Below, piece by piece: positions 1 through 6,367 of a stretch of 6,792 bases of DNA. Source of the DNA: an uncultured Spirochaetaceae bacterium (GTDB taxonomy: Bacteria; Spirochaetota; Spirochaetia; SZUA-6; Bin103); assembly GCA_913043885.1 (NCBI GenBank), contig CAJWOB010000141.1, forward strand, positions 1 to 6,792. Reading direction: 5' to 3'. Positions within the stretch are counted from its first letter, which is position 1. The number at the start of each line of letters is the position of its first letter. Below the pieces are notes generated by a model, which searched no databases, was not told the origin of the DNA, and saw only the letters and a program-made list of their open reading frames with translations. The position numbers and the translations under genes are program-made.

Positions 1-215
1 GCCGCTCCTGATAACTCTGTAATCCCGGCGTAGTGTAGAGCGTGAGGCTACTCTTGCGTGCCGCGAACCCGTTCTCGCACCAATCTCCCTCGCAGTCGTT
101 TCGCCGGGCGTCGTCCGGGATTGCGGCCACAAGGCTGGCACGTGTCCCCGCCTTTGAGCCTGGTCTTCGGCTCGGCCATGGGACGGATGGTAGCCGGCCG
201 CGACCGGTGCGGCGA

Positions 216-1244
216 GTGCTGACGAGACGGCGACGGGGCCACTGGCCCCTGGCGGTCGCCATCTGCGTGTTGATCCCGAGCGGCGCATCGCTGTGGTCGC
301 AGGATGCTGAATGCCCCTACGTTTACGATGGCGAATGCGACGAAGCGCCTGGCGGCGCCTGTCGGGCGGGCAGCGACGCATGGGACTGCCGCCGCGAAGG
401 GCCGCCGCCGGGGCCGGAAAGCTGCTCGTACAGCCGTGACGGCGAATGCGACGAACCAGGCGGTACGGGGTACTGCCTGCCACATACCGACACAGCGGAC
501 TGTCGTGCCGAGCAAGTCGCGACGTTGTCGGTGTTCTTTGGCGAGGACGACCGCTCGTTCCCCCCCTCTGAGCGGTACCCCTGGAGCGCAATCGGCCGCG
601 TAGAAGGCGGCGACGGCTACTGCACCGGCACTCTCGTGGGCCCGCGCCTGGTGCTGACCGCCGCGCACTGCCTCTACCTCGGGCCAGACAGCCACGAGCT
701 CGTGCTGCCGACGGAATTCCGCGCCGGCGTATCGGGCGCGGATGTGGCGGCAATAGCGGAGGTGGTGGACTACCGAATGCCCGCCCAGTTCGACATTCGC
801 GAGTATGAGAGGGGCCCGGAGGTCGACGGCTACGACTGGGCGCTGCTGGTGCTGTCACAACCTCTCGGCGAGACGGCTGGCTGGATCGCGGTAACCCGGA
901 CCCGCCAAAAAGAGCTGCTTGGCCTGCTCGCAGACGAACACGCCGTGTCTCAGGCGGGCTACAGCTACGATGCCGCCCACCTGCTTACCGCCCACGTCGG
1001 CTGCCGGGTCGATGCGGTGCACGCCGACAACACCATCACCCATCGCTGCGATAGCCTGCAGGGCGACTCCGGCTCGCCGCTATTGATCGAGGAGGCGGGT
1101 GCGTATCGCGTCATTGCCATCGACTCAGCCGCCTACGAAGGGGAGGGGGACTTTCCTCGCAACGTGGCCGTCGACGCTCGCGCATTCTGGAAAGGTGTGG
1201 CTGACGCCGTGGAGCTGACTCCTCCACGCCGCGGGGAGCGATAG
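216..1244 (+). CDS. Secreted trypsin-like (S1/V8-like) serine protease with two cysteine-rich DGECDE repeats
   Basis: This is a predicted exported endopeptidase of the chymotrypsin fold. The frame is open from a GTG at 42, but the first 58 codons look non-coding. A GTG at 216 gives a normal signal peptide instead: an RRRR basic region, a PLAVAICVLIP hydrophobic core and a small-residue stretch near GAS. GTG at 207 is equally possible, and no start has a clear Shine-Dalgarno. Numbering from codon 42, two repeats with four Cys each (C91-C116 and C128-C154) precede the catalytic domain. All triad residues are present: H209 in TAAHC, D265 in YDWALL and S343 in GDSGSP. C194/C210 and C321/C336 are likely disulfides. 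D337 lies six residues before the Ser, as in trypsin, but Glu-specific V8-like relatives can also have Asp there, so specificity is open. The last 112 bases overlap an antisense reading frame from the convergent gene. The protease call is firm; the start and substrate are not. Confidence 0.88.
   Translation: MLTRRRRGHWPLAVAICVLIPSGASLWSQDAECPYVYDGECDEAPGGACRAGSDAWDCRREGPPPGPESCSYSRDGECDEPGGTGYCLPHTDTADCRAEQVATLSVFFGEDDRSFPPSERYPWSAIGRVEGGDGYCTGTLVGPRLVLTAAHCLYLGPDSHELVLPTEFRAGVSGADVAAIAEVVDYRMPAQFDIREYERGPEVDGYDWALLVLSQPLGETAGWIAVTRTRQKELLGLLADEHAVSQAGYSYDAAHLLTAHVGCRVDAVHADNTITHRCDSLQGDSGSPLLIEEAGAYRVIAIDSAAYEGEGDFPRNVAVDARAFWKGVADAVELTPPRRGER
327..455 (+). repeat. Tandem coding repeat, two DGECDE modules about 37 codons apart
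   Basis: An 18-base stretch at 327-344 recurs at 438-455 with one mismatch, 111 bases (37 codons) apart. Each copy is the core of a four-cysteine module. The Cys spacing is 8, 8, 9 residues in the first copy and 8, 9, 9 in the second, with DGECDE around the second Cys and a D-x-x-D-C close. Module duplication within the protease gene is the simplest explanation. A structural or metal-binding role is inference only. Confidence 0.8.
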
Positions 1245-1457
1245 CGACGATGAGCCAGGCCGCGAATGGCGGCGTGTAACTTAGGATCGTACTCGGGGTC
1301 TATCACGTACACGATGCGGCGCATGTCGTCGTTGGTCAGCTCGTAGTGGGCGCTGCGCGGATCGGGGCGCAGGGCTTCTGTATCGACCCCTACGATCCGC
1401 AACTTCGGCCCGGTCTCGACATCCAGGTCGATGGTGGCGAGTCGGTTGACGCCGGGG
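1133..1457 (-). pseudogene. Out-of-frame C-terminal continuation of the HD-GYP-like gene
   Basis: This minus-strand frame has no credible start of its own but reads as ordinary protein. It contains GVNRLATIDLDVETGPKLRI, then AHYELTNDDMRRIVYVIDPE and LHAAIRGLAHRRY. It begins exactly where the upstream HD-GYP-like frame degrades into Ser/Pro/Arg-rich text (PASTDSPPSTWMSRPG). One extra base in the GGGG run at 1454-1457 (CCCC on the coding strand) would join them as SAPGVNRLATID. I therefore read it as the displaced C-terminal region of that protein. Beyond about 1245 the frame runs antisense through the protease 3' end to a stop at 1133. That last part is Arg/Ser-rich and probably not original protein. 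It could be a real mutation or a homopolymer sequencing error. Confidence 0.7.
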
Positions 1458-2670
1458 CGCTCTGATAGCGGCTGCTGTGGGTGATCTCGCACACCTCGAA
1501 AGCGGTGTCACCTTCACGCCCGGTGGCCGCCACTACGATGAACACACCCGCCGCCAGAATCTCCCGGTTGTCGCACAGGCTGACTGCCACGTAATCGAGG
1601 AATTCGCGCGGGATGCGGTGCGGGTAGGTGAAGAATAAGTTGTTGATGATCATCTGTACCGCGCGCACCGAGCTGAACGCCGGGCGCCACGGCACGGCGC
1701 TGGTCAGCGACGCGAACTCGGAGGAGAGGGAGATGATGGCCAGATCCTCCTCATAGGCCTGGTCCGATCGCAGCAGCGCAAGCTGTTGCTCCAGGTCTGG
1801 TGCGATGCCGGCCCGGTTGGCGTCGGCCTGATACTTGGTCACCAGCGCGCGCAGGCGGTCGCTCAGCCAGTCGTCGGTCGGGTAGTTGTTGCCACCGGCG
1901 CCCTCGCGCAGCGGCCGATGGTGGCACAGCACGTTGTGCTTCACCGCCGCCTCCAGTGATCCCTCGTGGGCGAGCATCAGGAAGGACATGAGCGGGTGGT
2001 TCTGCACGTACTGCATCTCCCGGTTGGAGAGCCCGAGCTCCTTGGGGAGGTCCATCTTGCTGGCACCCACGTCGCACAGGAGCGCGCTGAGCATGGTGAC
2101 CACGCTCAGTGCCTTGAGTTGTTCGCGGTCGAAGGCGCTCTGCGCCTTCATGCGACGGATCTTCAGCGCCATCGCCACAACGGTCCGCTTGACGGCCAGC
2201 TCCACCTCGTGCGGCGCATTCTGGTCGCCCATCAGCTCGATGATGTTCACCAGGCCGATCATCGCGTCCGGCTGTCCCTCGAACGCGTCGAAGGTAGCCG
2301 CGAGCCGGCGGCGTGACGCCTGCGTCTGCTTGCTGTCCAGCGAGGATCTGCGCAGCTCGGCAAACAGCTCCGAGGTGTGGGCGGTCATCTCGTGCGCCAC
2401 CTCGCAACTGATCAGCTTGGCGTCGGACAGCCCGTCGGGGATGGTGCGCTCTGTCGACTCCGGAAACAGCGCCGCCTGGTCGTCGACATCGTAGAAGATG
2501 CCATGCGGTGCGTAGCGGAGCAGCCGCTCAATCTCTGGCCCCGTCGCACCTTGCTTGCGGTAGATCAGGATCTGCCCGTCCCGGTTGTAGAAGTGAACGG
2601 GGATCTCGCGGGCGCGGCGAAACTGATCGATCATCTCGGTCGACAGATCGAAGGGCTTCAGCTCTCCCAT
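1390..2670 (-). CDS. Degenerate HD-GYP-like domain protein, C-terminus lost by frameshift
   Basis: HD-GYP proteins are typically cyclic-di-GMP phosphodiesterases; this relative may be altered or inactive. Residues 1-90 form an N-terminal domain containing VHFYNRDGQILIYRK and IERLLRYAPHGIFYDVDD. The HD core spans about 137-267. H154 fits the first metal-ligand position, but the HD pair reads C199-D200 (LLCDVGASK, where HDIGK is usual). H225 in QNHP and H250-H251 in CHH are kept. The GYP signature is replaced by GGNNYP at 259-264. A C-terminal segment (about 320-404) includes IPREFLDYVAVSLCDNREIL. From about residue 405 the frame turns into unlikely sequence and stops at 1390, while the expected continuation lies in the neighbouring frame. 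The ATG at 2670 has a weak GGA six bases upstream. The gene follows the STAS gene by 32 bases on the same strand, so they are probably co-transcribed. There are no membrane segments, so it is likely cytoplasmic. Confidence 0.8.
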   Translation of the reverse strand: MGELKPFDLSTEMIDQFRRAREIPVHFYNRDGQILIYRKQGATGPEIERLLRYAPHGIFYDVDDQAALFPESTERTIPDGLSDAKLISCEVAHEMTAHTSELFAELRRSSLDSKQTQASRRRLAATFDAFEGQPDAMIGLVNIIELMGDQNAPHEVELAVKRTVVAMALKIRRMKAQSAFDREQLKALSVVTMLSALLCDVGASKMDLPKELGLSNREMQYVQNHPLMSFLMLAHEGSLEAAVKHNVLCHHRPLREGAGGNNYPTDDWLSDRLRALVTKYQADANRAGIAPDLEQQLALLRSDQAYEEDLAIISLSSEFASLTSAVPWRPAFSSVRAVQMIINNLFFTYPHRIPREFLDYVAVSLCDNREILAAGVFIVVAATGREGDTAFEVCEITHSSRYQSAPASTDSPPSTWMSRPGRSCGS

Positions 2671-2702
2671 GGTTCCGACGTCCGTCGGGTCGCCGCGCTG
2701 TC

Positions 2703-3002
2703 CTACTCCCGGTGAATGGGGATGATCTTGTCCAGATGGATCTCGGCGAACTGCTCGTGCAGTACATCGGAGATGCCACGGATCTCCATACGCGCCCCCA
2801 ACTCACCGAGTTTCTTGTAGAAGCTCATCAGCTTGCCGATGGCCGATGACGTCGTCGTGCGCACGGTACTCATATCGAAGGTCACCAGCTCGACGTCCTC
2901 CATCTTCGACAGATCGGCGAGCTGCTGCCCGCCCTCCGTGTCGATGTTGCCATCGATGGTAACCGCAATATGGCTGCCCTGGCGTTGGACCCCTATCTCC
3001 AT
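2703..3002 (-). CDS. STAS-domain protein, anti-sigma-factor-antagonist-like
   Basis: This 99-residue protein is a single STAS domain, the fold of SpoIIAA/RsbV-type antagonists. Those act by partner switching with a kinase/anti-sigma protein and are controlled by Ser phosphorylation. The order of elements fits: strand HIAVTIDGNID (11-21), helix GGQQLADLSKM, strand VELVTFDMSTV (37-47), the phospho-loop region, then helix AIGKLMSFYKKLGELG and strand MEIRG. The usual DSSGLG loop reads T51-S52-S53-A-I-G here, so the serines remain but the Asp is Thr and the first Gly is Ala. The ATG at 3002 has GAGG only two bases upstream, closer than ideal. The HD-GYP-like gene starts 32 bases downstream, so the two probably form an operon. 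No kinase or phosphatase partner is in the window. The family call is strong; the regulatory target is unknown. Confidence 0.85.
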   Translation of the reverse strand: MEIGVQRQGSHIAVTIDGNIDTEGGQQLADLSKMEDVELVTFDMSTVRTTTSSAIGKLMSFYKKLGELGARMEIRGISDVLHEQFAEIHLDKIIPIHRE

Positions 3003-3208
3003 GACCTCGGCAAGAGTCTATGCAGCGGTGGCGGCGGACGCAAAGAGACGCTTGGGGTTTGATTGGCCGCGGAGCCGGACGGAGGCATCGCTGCAGTCGA
3101 GAAGGCCAGGCAGGCGGTGGCTGATCTCACCGTGGAGCGAGGAGAGGTGCGTGTGGATGTGACCATCAGCCGCGTCGTGGGCTACAGCCCTCGATCTGGC
3201 GGCGATCG
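3003..3208. other. Intergenic region between the ABC operon and the STAS gene
   Basis: These 206 bases separate the last permease from the STAS gene. On the minus strand a poor promoter-like pair can be found: TTGCGT at 3038-3043 and TAGACT at 3015-3020 with a 17-base spacer (3/6 and 4/6 consensus matches). I do not call it a promoter. A short GGGC-TACA-GCCC stem at 3179-3190 follows the permease stop but has no T-run, so it is not a convincing terminator. The plus strand carries a protein-like short frame, listed separately. Confidence 0.4.
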
Positions 3209-3212
3209 CTAG
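3063..3212 (+). CDS. Possible 49-codon small ORF or gene remnant
   Basis: Opposite to its neighbours, a frame runs from TTG at 3063 to TAG at 3210-3212. It includes GIAAVEKARQAVADLTVERG followed by EVRVDVTISRVVGYSPRSGG. About three quarters of its codons start with a purine, mostly G, and about three quarters end in G or C, which is coding-like. The alternating hydrophobics in VRVDVTIS suggest a beta strand. GGGG lies five bases before the TTG. A TGA at 3060-3062 closes the frame upstream, so if real it is either a tiny gene or the tail of a broken one. Its stop overlaps the permease stop within one CTAG (3209-3212). I recognise no family, and composition alone can produce this in GC-rich DNA. 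Confidence 0.2.
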   Translation: MAAEPDGGIAAVEKARQAVADLTVERGEVRVDVTISRVVGYSPRSGGDR

Positions 3213-4393
3213 CCGTCGACGGTCAGCCGGAAGCGCCACACCCCCACGGCGACGAAGCCCACCGCGAAGATCGCCAGCGCCACCACCTCCAGCACCACAT
3301 CGCCGAAGTCGGCGCCGAACAGCATCAGCTTGTTCAATGCGCCGTTCGCCCATCCATGGGGGCTGAGCCGGGCAAGTTGCTGCATGAACGGTGGGGTGAT
3401 GAATGTCGGCCACCAACTCCCGCCGATGGGCGCCAGCACCAGCGAGCTGAGCACGCCAGCGGTGCCTGCCGCATTCACGCTGTGAGCTACCGCCGCAAGC
3501 ATGACGCCGAATCCGGACGACAGCAGCACGAACAGTAGCGAGATGACGACAACGCCAAGCGGCGAGGCGCCGACGTTTACGCCAAGCACGCCGATGCCGA
3601 CCCCCCACAGCACAGCCAGCTGTGCCAGCCCCTTGTAGACTCCGCCGAGGTACTTGCCGAGCACTACCGCGGCACGACCGACGCCGTTTGCGAGCATGCG
3701 CTCGATGGTCTGGTTCTTGCGCTCTCTGGTAATCGACTCGGCGCTGAGGGCGGCGGCGAAGAACACGAACATGGTTAGATAGCCGGAGAGGGCGAAGTTG
3801 CTGGCACTCCGTGAAGGCGCCTCCCCAATGCTGGCAACCTCGATCTCGATCGCACCGGCGGCGGCGAACAACTCCTGAGGCGGCGCCCCTCGCATCACCG
3901 CATCGCCGGCCAACTGCGCTGCCGCGTTGCTGGCCGCAACCGCTATCGACAGGGTCCGGGCCATCGATCCGGCCAGGCTACTCAGCGCGGCTGCCTCCTC
4001 GTCGTCGGTAGACCGACGCACGACGCGAATCTCGGTTGGCTGTCCGCCGATCAATCGCTGGGAGAAGGTCGCCGGAAACTTGATATACCCAGACAGCTCT
4101 CCTGCTTCCAATTCGGCGCGCGCCTCCGCCGTCGTCTGCGACGAGGCCGGCAGGGCGGCGTTGCGGCCGAGCTCGGCGATCAGCTGATGGCTCAGGCCAC
4201 CGAGAGGCTCCGCGGTGGTAAGGGTAGGCGGCGGCCGTTGTTCGTCACCATCCACGTCCCCGAAGGCGACGGCAAGGGCGACCACGAGTACCAGCGGAAA
4301 CAGAAAGGCGAAGGCCACGGCGAAGCGGTCGCCGACGAACACCCTGGTGTCCTTCCACGCCAACAGCGCGGCCTGGCGCAGCGCGACCCTCAC
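3209..4393 (-). CDS. ABC-2 type transporter permease (second permease of the operon)
   Basis: This is an integral membrane subunit of a drug- or polymer-type ABC exporter. The 394 residues follow the YhhJ/NatB-like plan. A cytoplasmic N-terminal helix contains LLAWKDTRVFVGDR. TM1 lies at about 24-44. A large extracytoplasmic domain of about 45-198 holds the GYIKFPATFSQRL segment typical of this family. About five more membrane spans follow, near 202-218, 243-270, 278-303, 310-330 and 364-386. The cytoplasmic loop SITRERKNQTIERMLANG (220-237) after TM2 is the conserved ATPase-coupling region. The start is GTG at 4393, overlapping the TGA of the preceding permease as GTGA. It is supported by GGAGG seven bases upstream. 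The 4-nt overlap implies translational coupling and assembly with that permease and the ATPase. The substrate cannot be read from the sequence. Confidence 0.9.
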   Translation of the reverse strand: MRVALRQAALLAWKDTRVFVGDRFAVAFAFLFPLVLVVALAVAFGDVDGDEQRPPPTLTTAEPLGGLSHQLIAELGRNAALPASSQTTAEARAELEAGELSGYIKFPATFSQRLIGGQPTEIRVVRRSTDDEEAAALSSLAGSMARTLSIAVAASNAAAQLAGDAVMRGAPPQELFAAAGAIEIEVASIGEAPSRSASNFALSGYLTMFVFFAAALSAESITRERKNQTIERMLANGVGRAAVVLGKYLGGVYKGLAQLAVLWGVGIGVLGVNVGASPLGVVVISLLFVLLSSGFGVMLAAVAHSVNAAGTAGVLSSLVLAPIGGSWWPTFITPPFMQQLARLSPHGWANGALNKLMLFGADFGDVVLEVVALAIFAVGFVAVGVWRFRLTVDG

Positions 4394-5562
4394 CGCGCGG
4401 CCTCCACCCCAAAGACCATCCGCGCCACTGTCAGGGTTCCGACGGTGACGACGACCAGAACCAGCAGCGAGGTCCGCCCCGCCAGCCAGTCGATGCTGCC
4501 ACTCGCCAGCGTGCCGTCTATCAGCTGGATGGCGTAGCGGTGGAGTGTGAAACGGCTCAGCACGTCGAAGAGCCCGCTACTGCCGAGATCGAAGAACGCG
4601 CCACCGAAGATGGACATGACCATCGTGGCGAATACCGCCGCCCAGGTAGCCTGGTCGGGAGTACGGGCCAGGGCACTGATGAGCAGACCGATGGCGCTGA
4701 CCGCGGCGGCGAACAGCGCAGACAGCAGCAGCACCCACACGTGCGCCGCCAGCGATGCACTCCGCAGCAGCACGTAGGCAACCGCCATTAGGATGGCGGT
4801 TTGCACCACCGCGCGACCGATTCCCGCCACGAAGCGACCGACGAACAGCTGATTGGCAGACAGCCGCGTCGTCATGAGCCGCTCCAGCGTGCCGAGACGC
4901 CGGTCCTCCACCACACCCCGGGCGCTCAGAGTCACGGAGAACATCAGAAACATCACTAGGATGCCGGCCAGCATGCGGTTCACCGACACTCCCTGCGCGC
5001 CGACCACCTCCGTGCTGACCACTACCTGTGGCTCGGAGCGGGCAGCGTCCAGCGCCTGGTCGAGGGCCTCGCTTACGCGGCTGGCCGGGATGTCACCCGC
5101 AAGCCGCTGCACGTAGCGGCCTGCCGCCGCCTCGATCGCCATTTCCTGCGAGATGGTGCGTGCGATGCCGGTGATGATCTGCCCGGGTTGGCCGCCGCTG
5201 CCGCGCCGCCGCACCACAATCGGCGTTCGCTGCCCTGCCGAGAGGCGCTCACTGAAGTCGGCCGGCAGCACGATTACGTTGACCACCGACGCCGACTCCA
5301 GGCGCCGCGCAGCGTCGTCGGCGTCGAGCAGCTTGACGCGAACGCCCTCCACCTGTTCCAGGCGCGCGACCAGCTCGGCGCCCATCCGGCCCTCATCCAG
5401 GTTGACCACGAATGCGGTCGCACTGAAGCTGCTGCCGCCGCCAAATGCGCCCATCATCAAGGCGAAGATGGCGATAGGCAGAATGAGGCTCAGCGCCAGG
5501 TCGCCGCGATCTGCGACAAAGCGCCGCACCTCCAGGCCGGCCACCGATAGGATGCGTGCCAT
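4390..5562 (-). CDS. ABC-2 type transporter permease (first permease of the operon)
   Basis: This 390-residue membrane subunit is organised like its downstream neighbour, and the two probably form a heterodimeric pore. TM1 lies at about 22-40. An extracytoplasmic domain of about 44-195 includes VNVIVLPADFSERL, the counterpart of the other permease's GYIKFPATFSQRL. Further spans lie near 197-214, 241-266, 274-299, 304-325 and 364-385. The loop after TM2, VVEDRRLGTLERLMTTRLSA (217-236), is the conserved coupling region (E219, R221, T225, E227, R228). The ATG at 5562 is three bases after the ATPase stop. There is no good Shine-Dalgarno, so initiation probably depends on ribosomes finishing the ATPase. 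A hairpin-forming sequence spans that junction. The 3' end overlaps the second permease by four bases. Family membership is clear; the exported compound is not. Confidence 0.9.
   Translation of the reverse strand: MARILSVAGLEVRRFVADRGDLALSLILPIAIFALMMGAFGGGSSFSATAFVVNLDEGRMGAELVARLEQVEGVRVKLLDADDAARRLESASVVNVIVLPADFSERLSAGQRTPIVVRRRGSGGQPGQIITGIARTISQEMAIEAAAGRYVQRLAGDIPASRVSEALDQALDAARSEPQVVVSTEVVGAQGVSVNRMLAGILVMFLMFSVTLSARGVVEDRRLGTLERLMTTRLSANQLFVGRFVAGIGRAVVQTAILMAVAYVLLRSASLAAHVWVLLLSALFAAAVSAIGLLISALARTPDQATWAAVFATMVMSIFGGAFFDLGSSGLFDVLSRFTLHRYAIQLIDGTLASGSIDWLAGRTSLLVLVVVTVGTLTVARMVFGVEAAR
4401..4405 (-). promoter_or_regulatory. Ribosome binding site deciding the GTG start of the second permease
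   Basis: The minus strand reads GGAGG here, seven bases before the GTG at 4393. This is the best Shine-Dalgarno in the window. It lies inside the 3' end of the upstream permease gene and fixes the GTG as the start of the overlapping downstream gene. Confidence 0.7.
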
Positions 5563-5563
5563 G

Positions 5564-5578
5564 GCTCAGTCTCTGAGC
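5564..5578 (-). promoter_or_regulatory. Hairpin at the ATPase stop / permease start junction
   Basis: The transcript reads GCTCAG-AGA-CTGAGC, a perfect 6-bp stem with a 3-nt loop. The TGA stop of the ATPase lies in its downstream arm, and the stem ends one base before the permease ATG. Such a stem could hide the start until a ribosome translating the ATPase opens it, giving translational coupling. That role is inference, and a stem this short can arise by chance. Confidence 0.35.
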
Positions 5579-6312
5579 GACTGTCCGGTCAGGTCCAGGA
5601 AGACCTCTTCCAGCGTGACCCGGGTCGGATCGCCCAAGCGCCCCTTCAGATCAGCTGCGGTGCCGAGTGCGATGATGCTGCCCCCATCGATGATGGCGAT
5701 GCGGTCGCACAACCGATCCGCCTCCTCCATGTAGTGCGTGGTGTACAGCACGCTCATTCCCTCGGCGCGCAGCTGCAGCACCGTCTCGAAGATGTGGTTG
5801 CGTGATTGCGGGTCGATGCCGACGGTCGGCTCGTCCAGGAATAGCAGTCGCGGGCGGCTCATGAGCGCGATGCCGATGTTCACGCGACGCTTCATGCCGC
5901 CGGAGAAGGTGCGGACTGCATCACCGGCTCGATCGGCCAGACCGATCCGCTGCAACGTCTCCGCGGCCCGCTCCTTCGCTTGCGCGCGGGAGAGGCCGGT
6001 CATGCGGCCGAAGAAGATCAGGTTTTCGTCTGCCGACAGCTCTGGATACAGCGCAAGCTCCTGGGGGCAGACGCCAATGAGCTGCCGAACCGGCGCCGTG
6101 CCGTCGCTGAACGCATGACCGGCGATACTTACGCTGCCCGCATCGGGAGGGAGAACGGTGGAGAGCATGCGGATCGTGGTAGTCTTCCCGGCCCCATTGG
6201 GTCCGAGGAGGCCGAATATCTCCCTCTCGCTTATGGAGAAGCTGACACCGTTGACGGCGGCGGTGTCCCCAAAGCTCTTGTGCAGCTCCTCCGCTTCGAG
6301 GATGGCGAGCAT
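5566..6312 (-). CDS. ABC transporter ATP-binding protein of an ABC-2 exporter
   Basis: This cytoplasmic ATPase powers the two permeases encoded immediately downstream. All nucleotide-binding motifs are present in its 248 residues: the aromatic A-loop residue F14, Walker A GPNGAGKTT (37-45), the Q-loop at Q84 in VCPQE, signature FSGGMKRR (136-143), Walker B LLFLDEP (156-162) with catalytic E161, D-loop GIDPQ (165-169) and switch H193 in TTHYMEE. FSGG in place of LSGG and the C-terminal TLEEVFLDLTG are typical of the DrrA/CcmA-like export ATPases. The protein lacks the extra C-terminal extension seen in some of them. ATG 6312 is the only reasonable start: the frame stays open upstream but offers no start codon nearby. 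AAGGGAG lies 12 bases upstream, rather far for a Shine-Dalgarno. It is the first gene of the three-gene operon. No single gene name is justified. Confidence 0.94.
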   Translation of the reverse strand: MLAILEAEELHKSFGDTAAVNGVSFSISEREIFGLLGPNGAGKTTTIRMLSTVLPPDAGSVSIAGHAFSDGTAPVRQLIGVCPQELALYPELSADENLIFFGRMTGLSRAQAKERAAETLQRIGLADRAGDAVRTFSGGMKRRVNIGIALMSRPRLLFLDEPTVGIDPQSRNHIFETVLQLRAEGMSVLYTTHYMEEADRLCDRIAIIDGGSIIALGTAADLKGRLGDPTRVTLEEVFLDLTGQSLRD

Positions 6313-6318
6313 AGCGCG

Positions 6319-6347
6319 ATGAGACTCCCTTCCCGAGCAGCCGTCAA
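6319..6347 (-). promoter_or_regulatory. Sigma70-like promoter candidate for the ABC operon
   Basis: The minus strand has TTGACG (6347-6342; 5/6 match to TTGACA), a 17-base spacer, then TCTCAT (6324-6319; 4/6 match to TATAAT). It lies directly before the first gene of the operon. Transcription would start at about 6312, on or beside the ATG, giving a leaderless message. That would exclude the AAGGGAG at 6325-6331 from the transcript, so only one of the two signals can be used from this promoter. Confidence 0.35.
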
Positions 6348-6367
6348 CCGGTCCGGCCCATCGCGTG

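Noticed and set aside
42..215. N-terminal extension of the protease from GTG 42
   Set aside because: The stretch is in frame but resembles no domain and would place the signal peptide internally. A start at 207 or 216 is more plausible.
48..695. 215-codon minus-strand open frame opposite the protease
   Set aside because: It is Arg/Ala-rich with no motif and lies antisense to a gene with a complete catalytic triad. It is a typical GC-rich shadow frame.
1886..2494. 202-codon plus-strand open frame opposite the HD-GYP-like gene
   Set aside because: Its Ser/Arg/Cys-rich composition mirrors the minus-strand codons, and the minus strand carries recognisable HD core residues.
3179..3190. Possible terminator after the ABC operon (GGGC-TACA-GCCC)
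   Set aside because: The stem is only 4-5 bp with no following T-run on the minus strand.
3213..3222. 10-bp palindrome CCGTCGACGG at the permease 3' end
   Set aside because: It encodes the last residues of the permease, and such palindromes are expected in GC-rich coding DNA. There is no sign of operator function.
3018..3608. 196-codon minus-strand open frame overlapping the second permease and the gap
   Set aside because: It is Arg/His/Gly-rich without structure, in a different frame from a clear membrane protein. It does not explain the gap upstream of the STAS gene.
5153..5734. 193-codon plus-strand open frame across the permease/ATPase junction
   Set aside because: It lies opposite two well-supported ABC genes, with Ser/Arg-rich composition and no domain.
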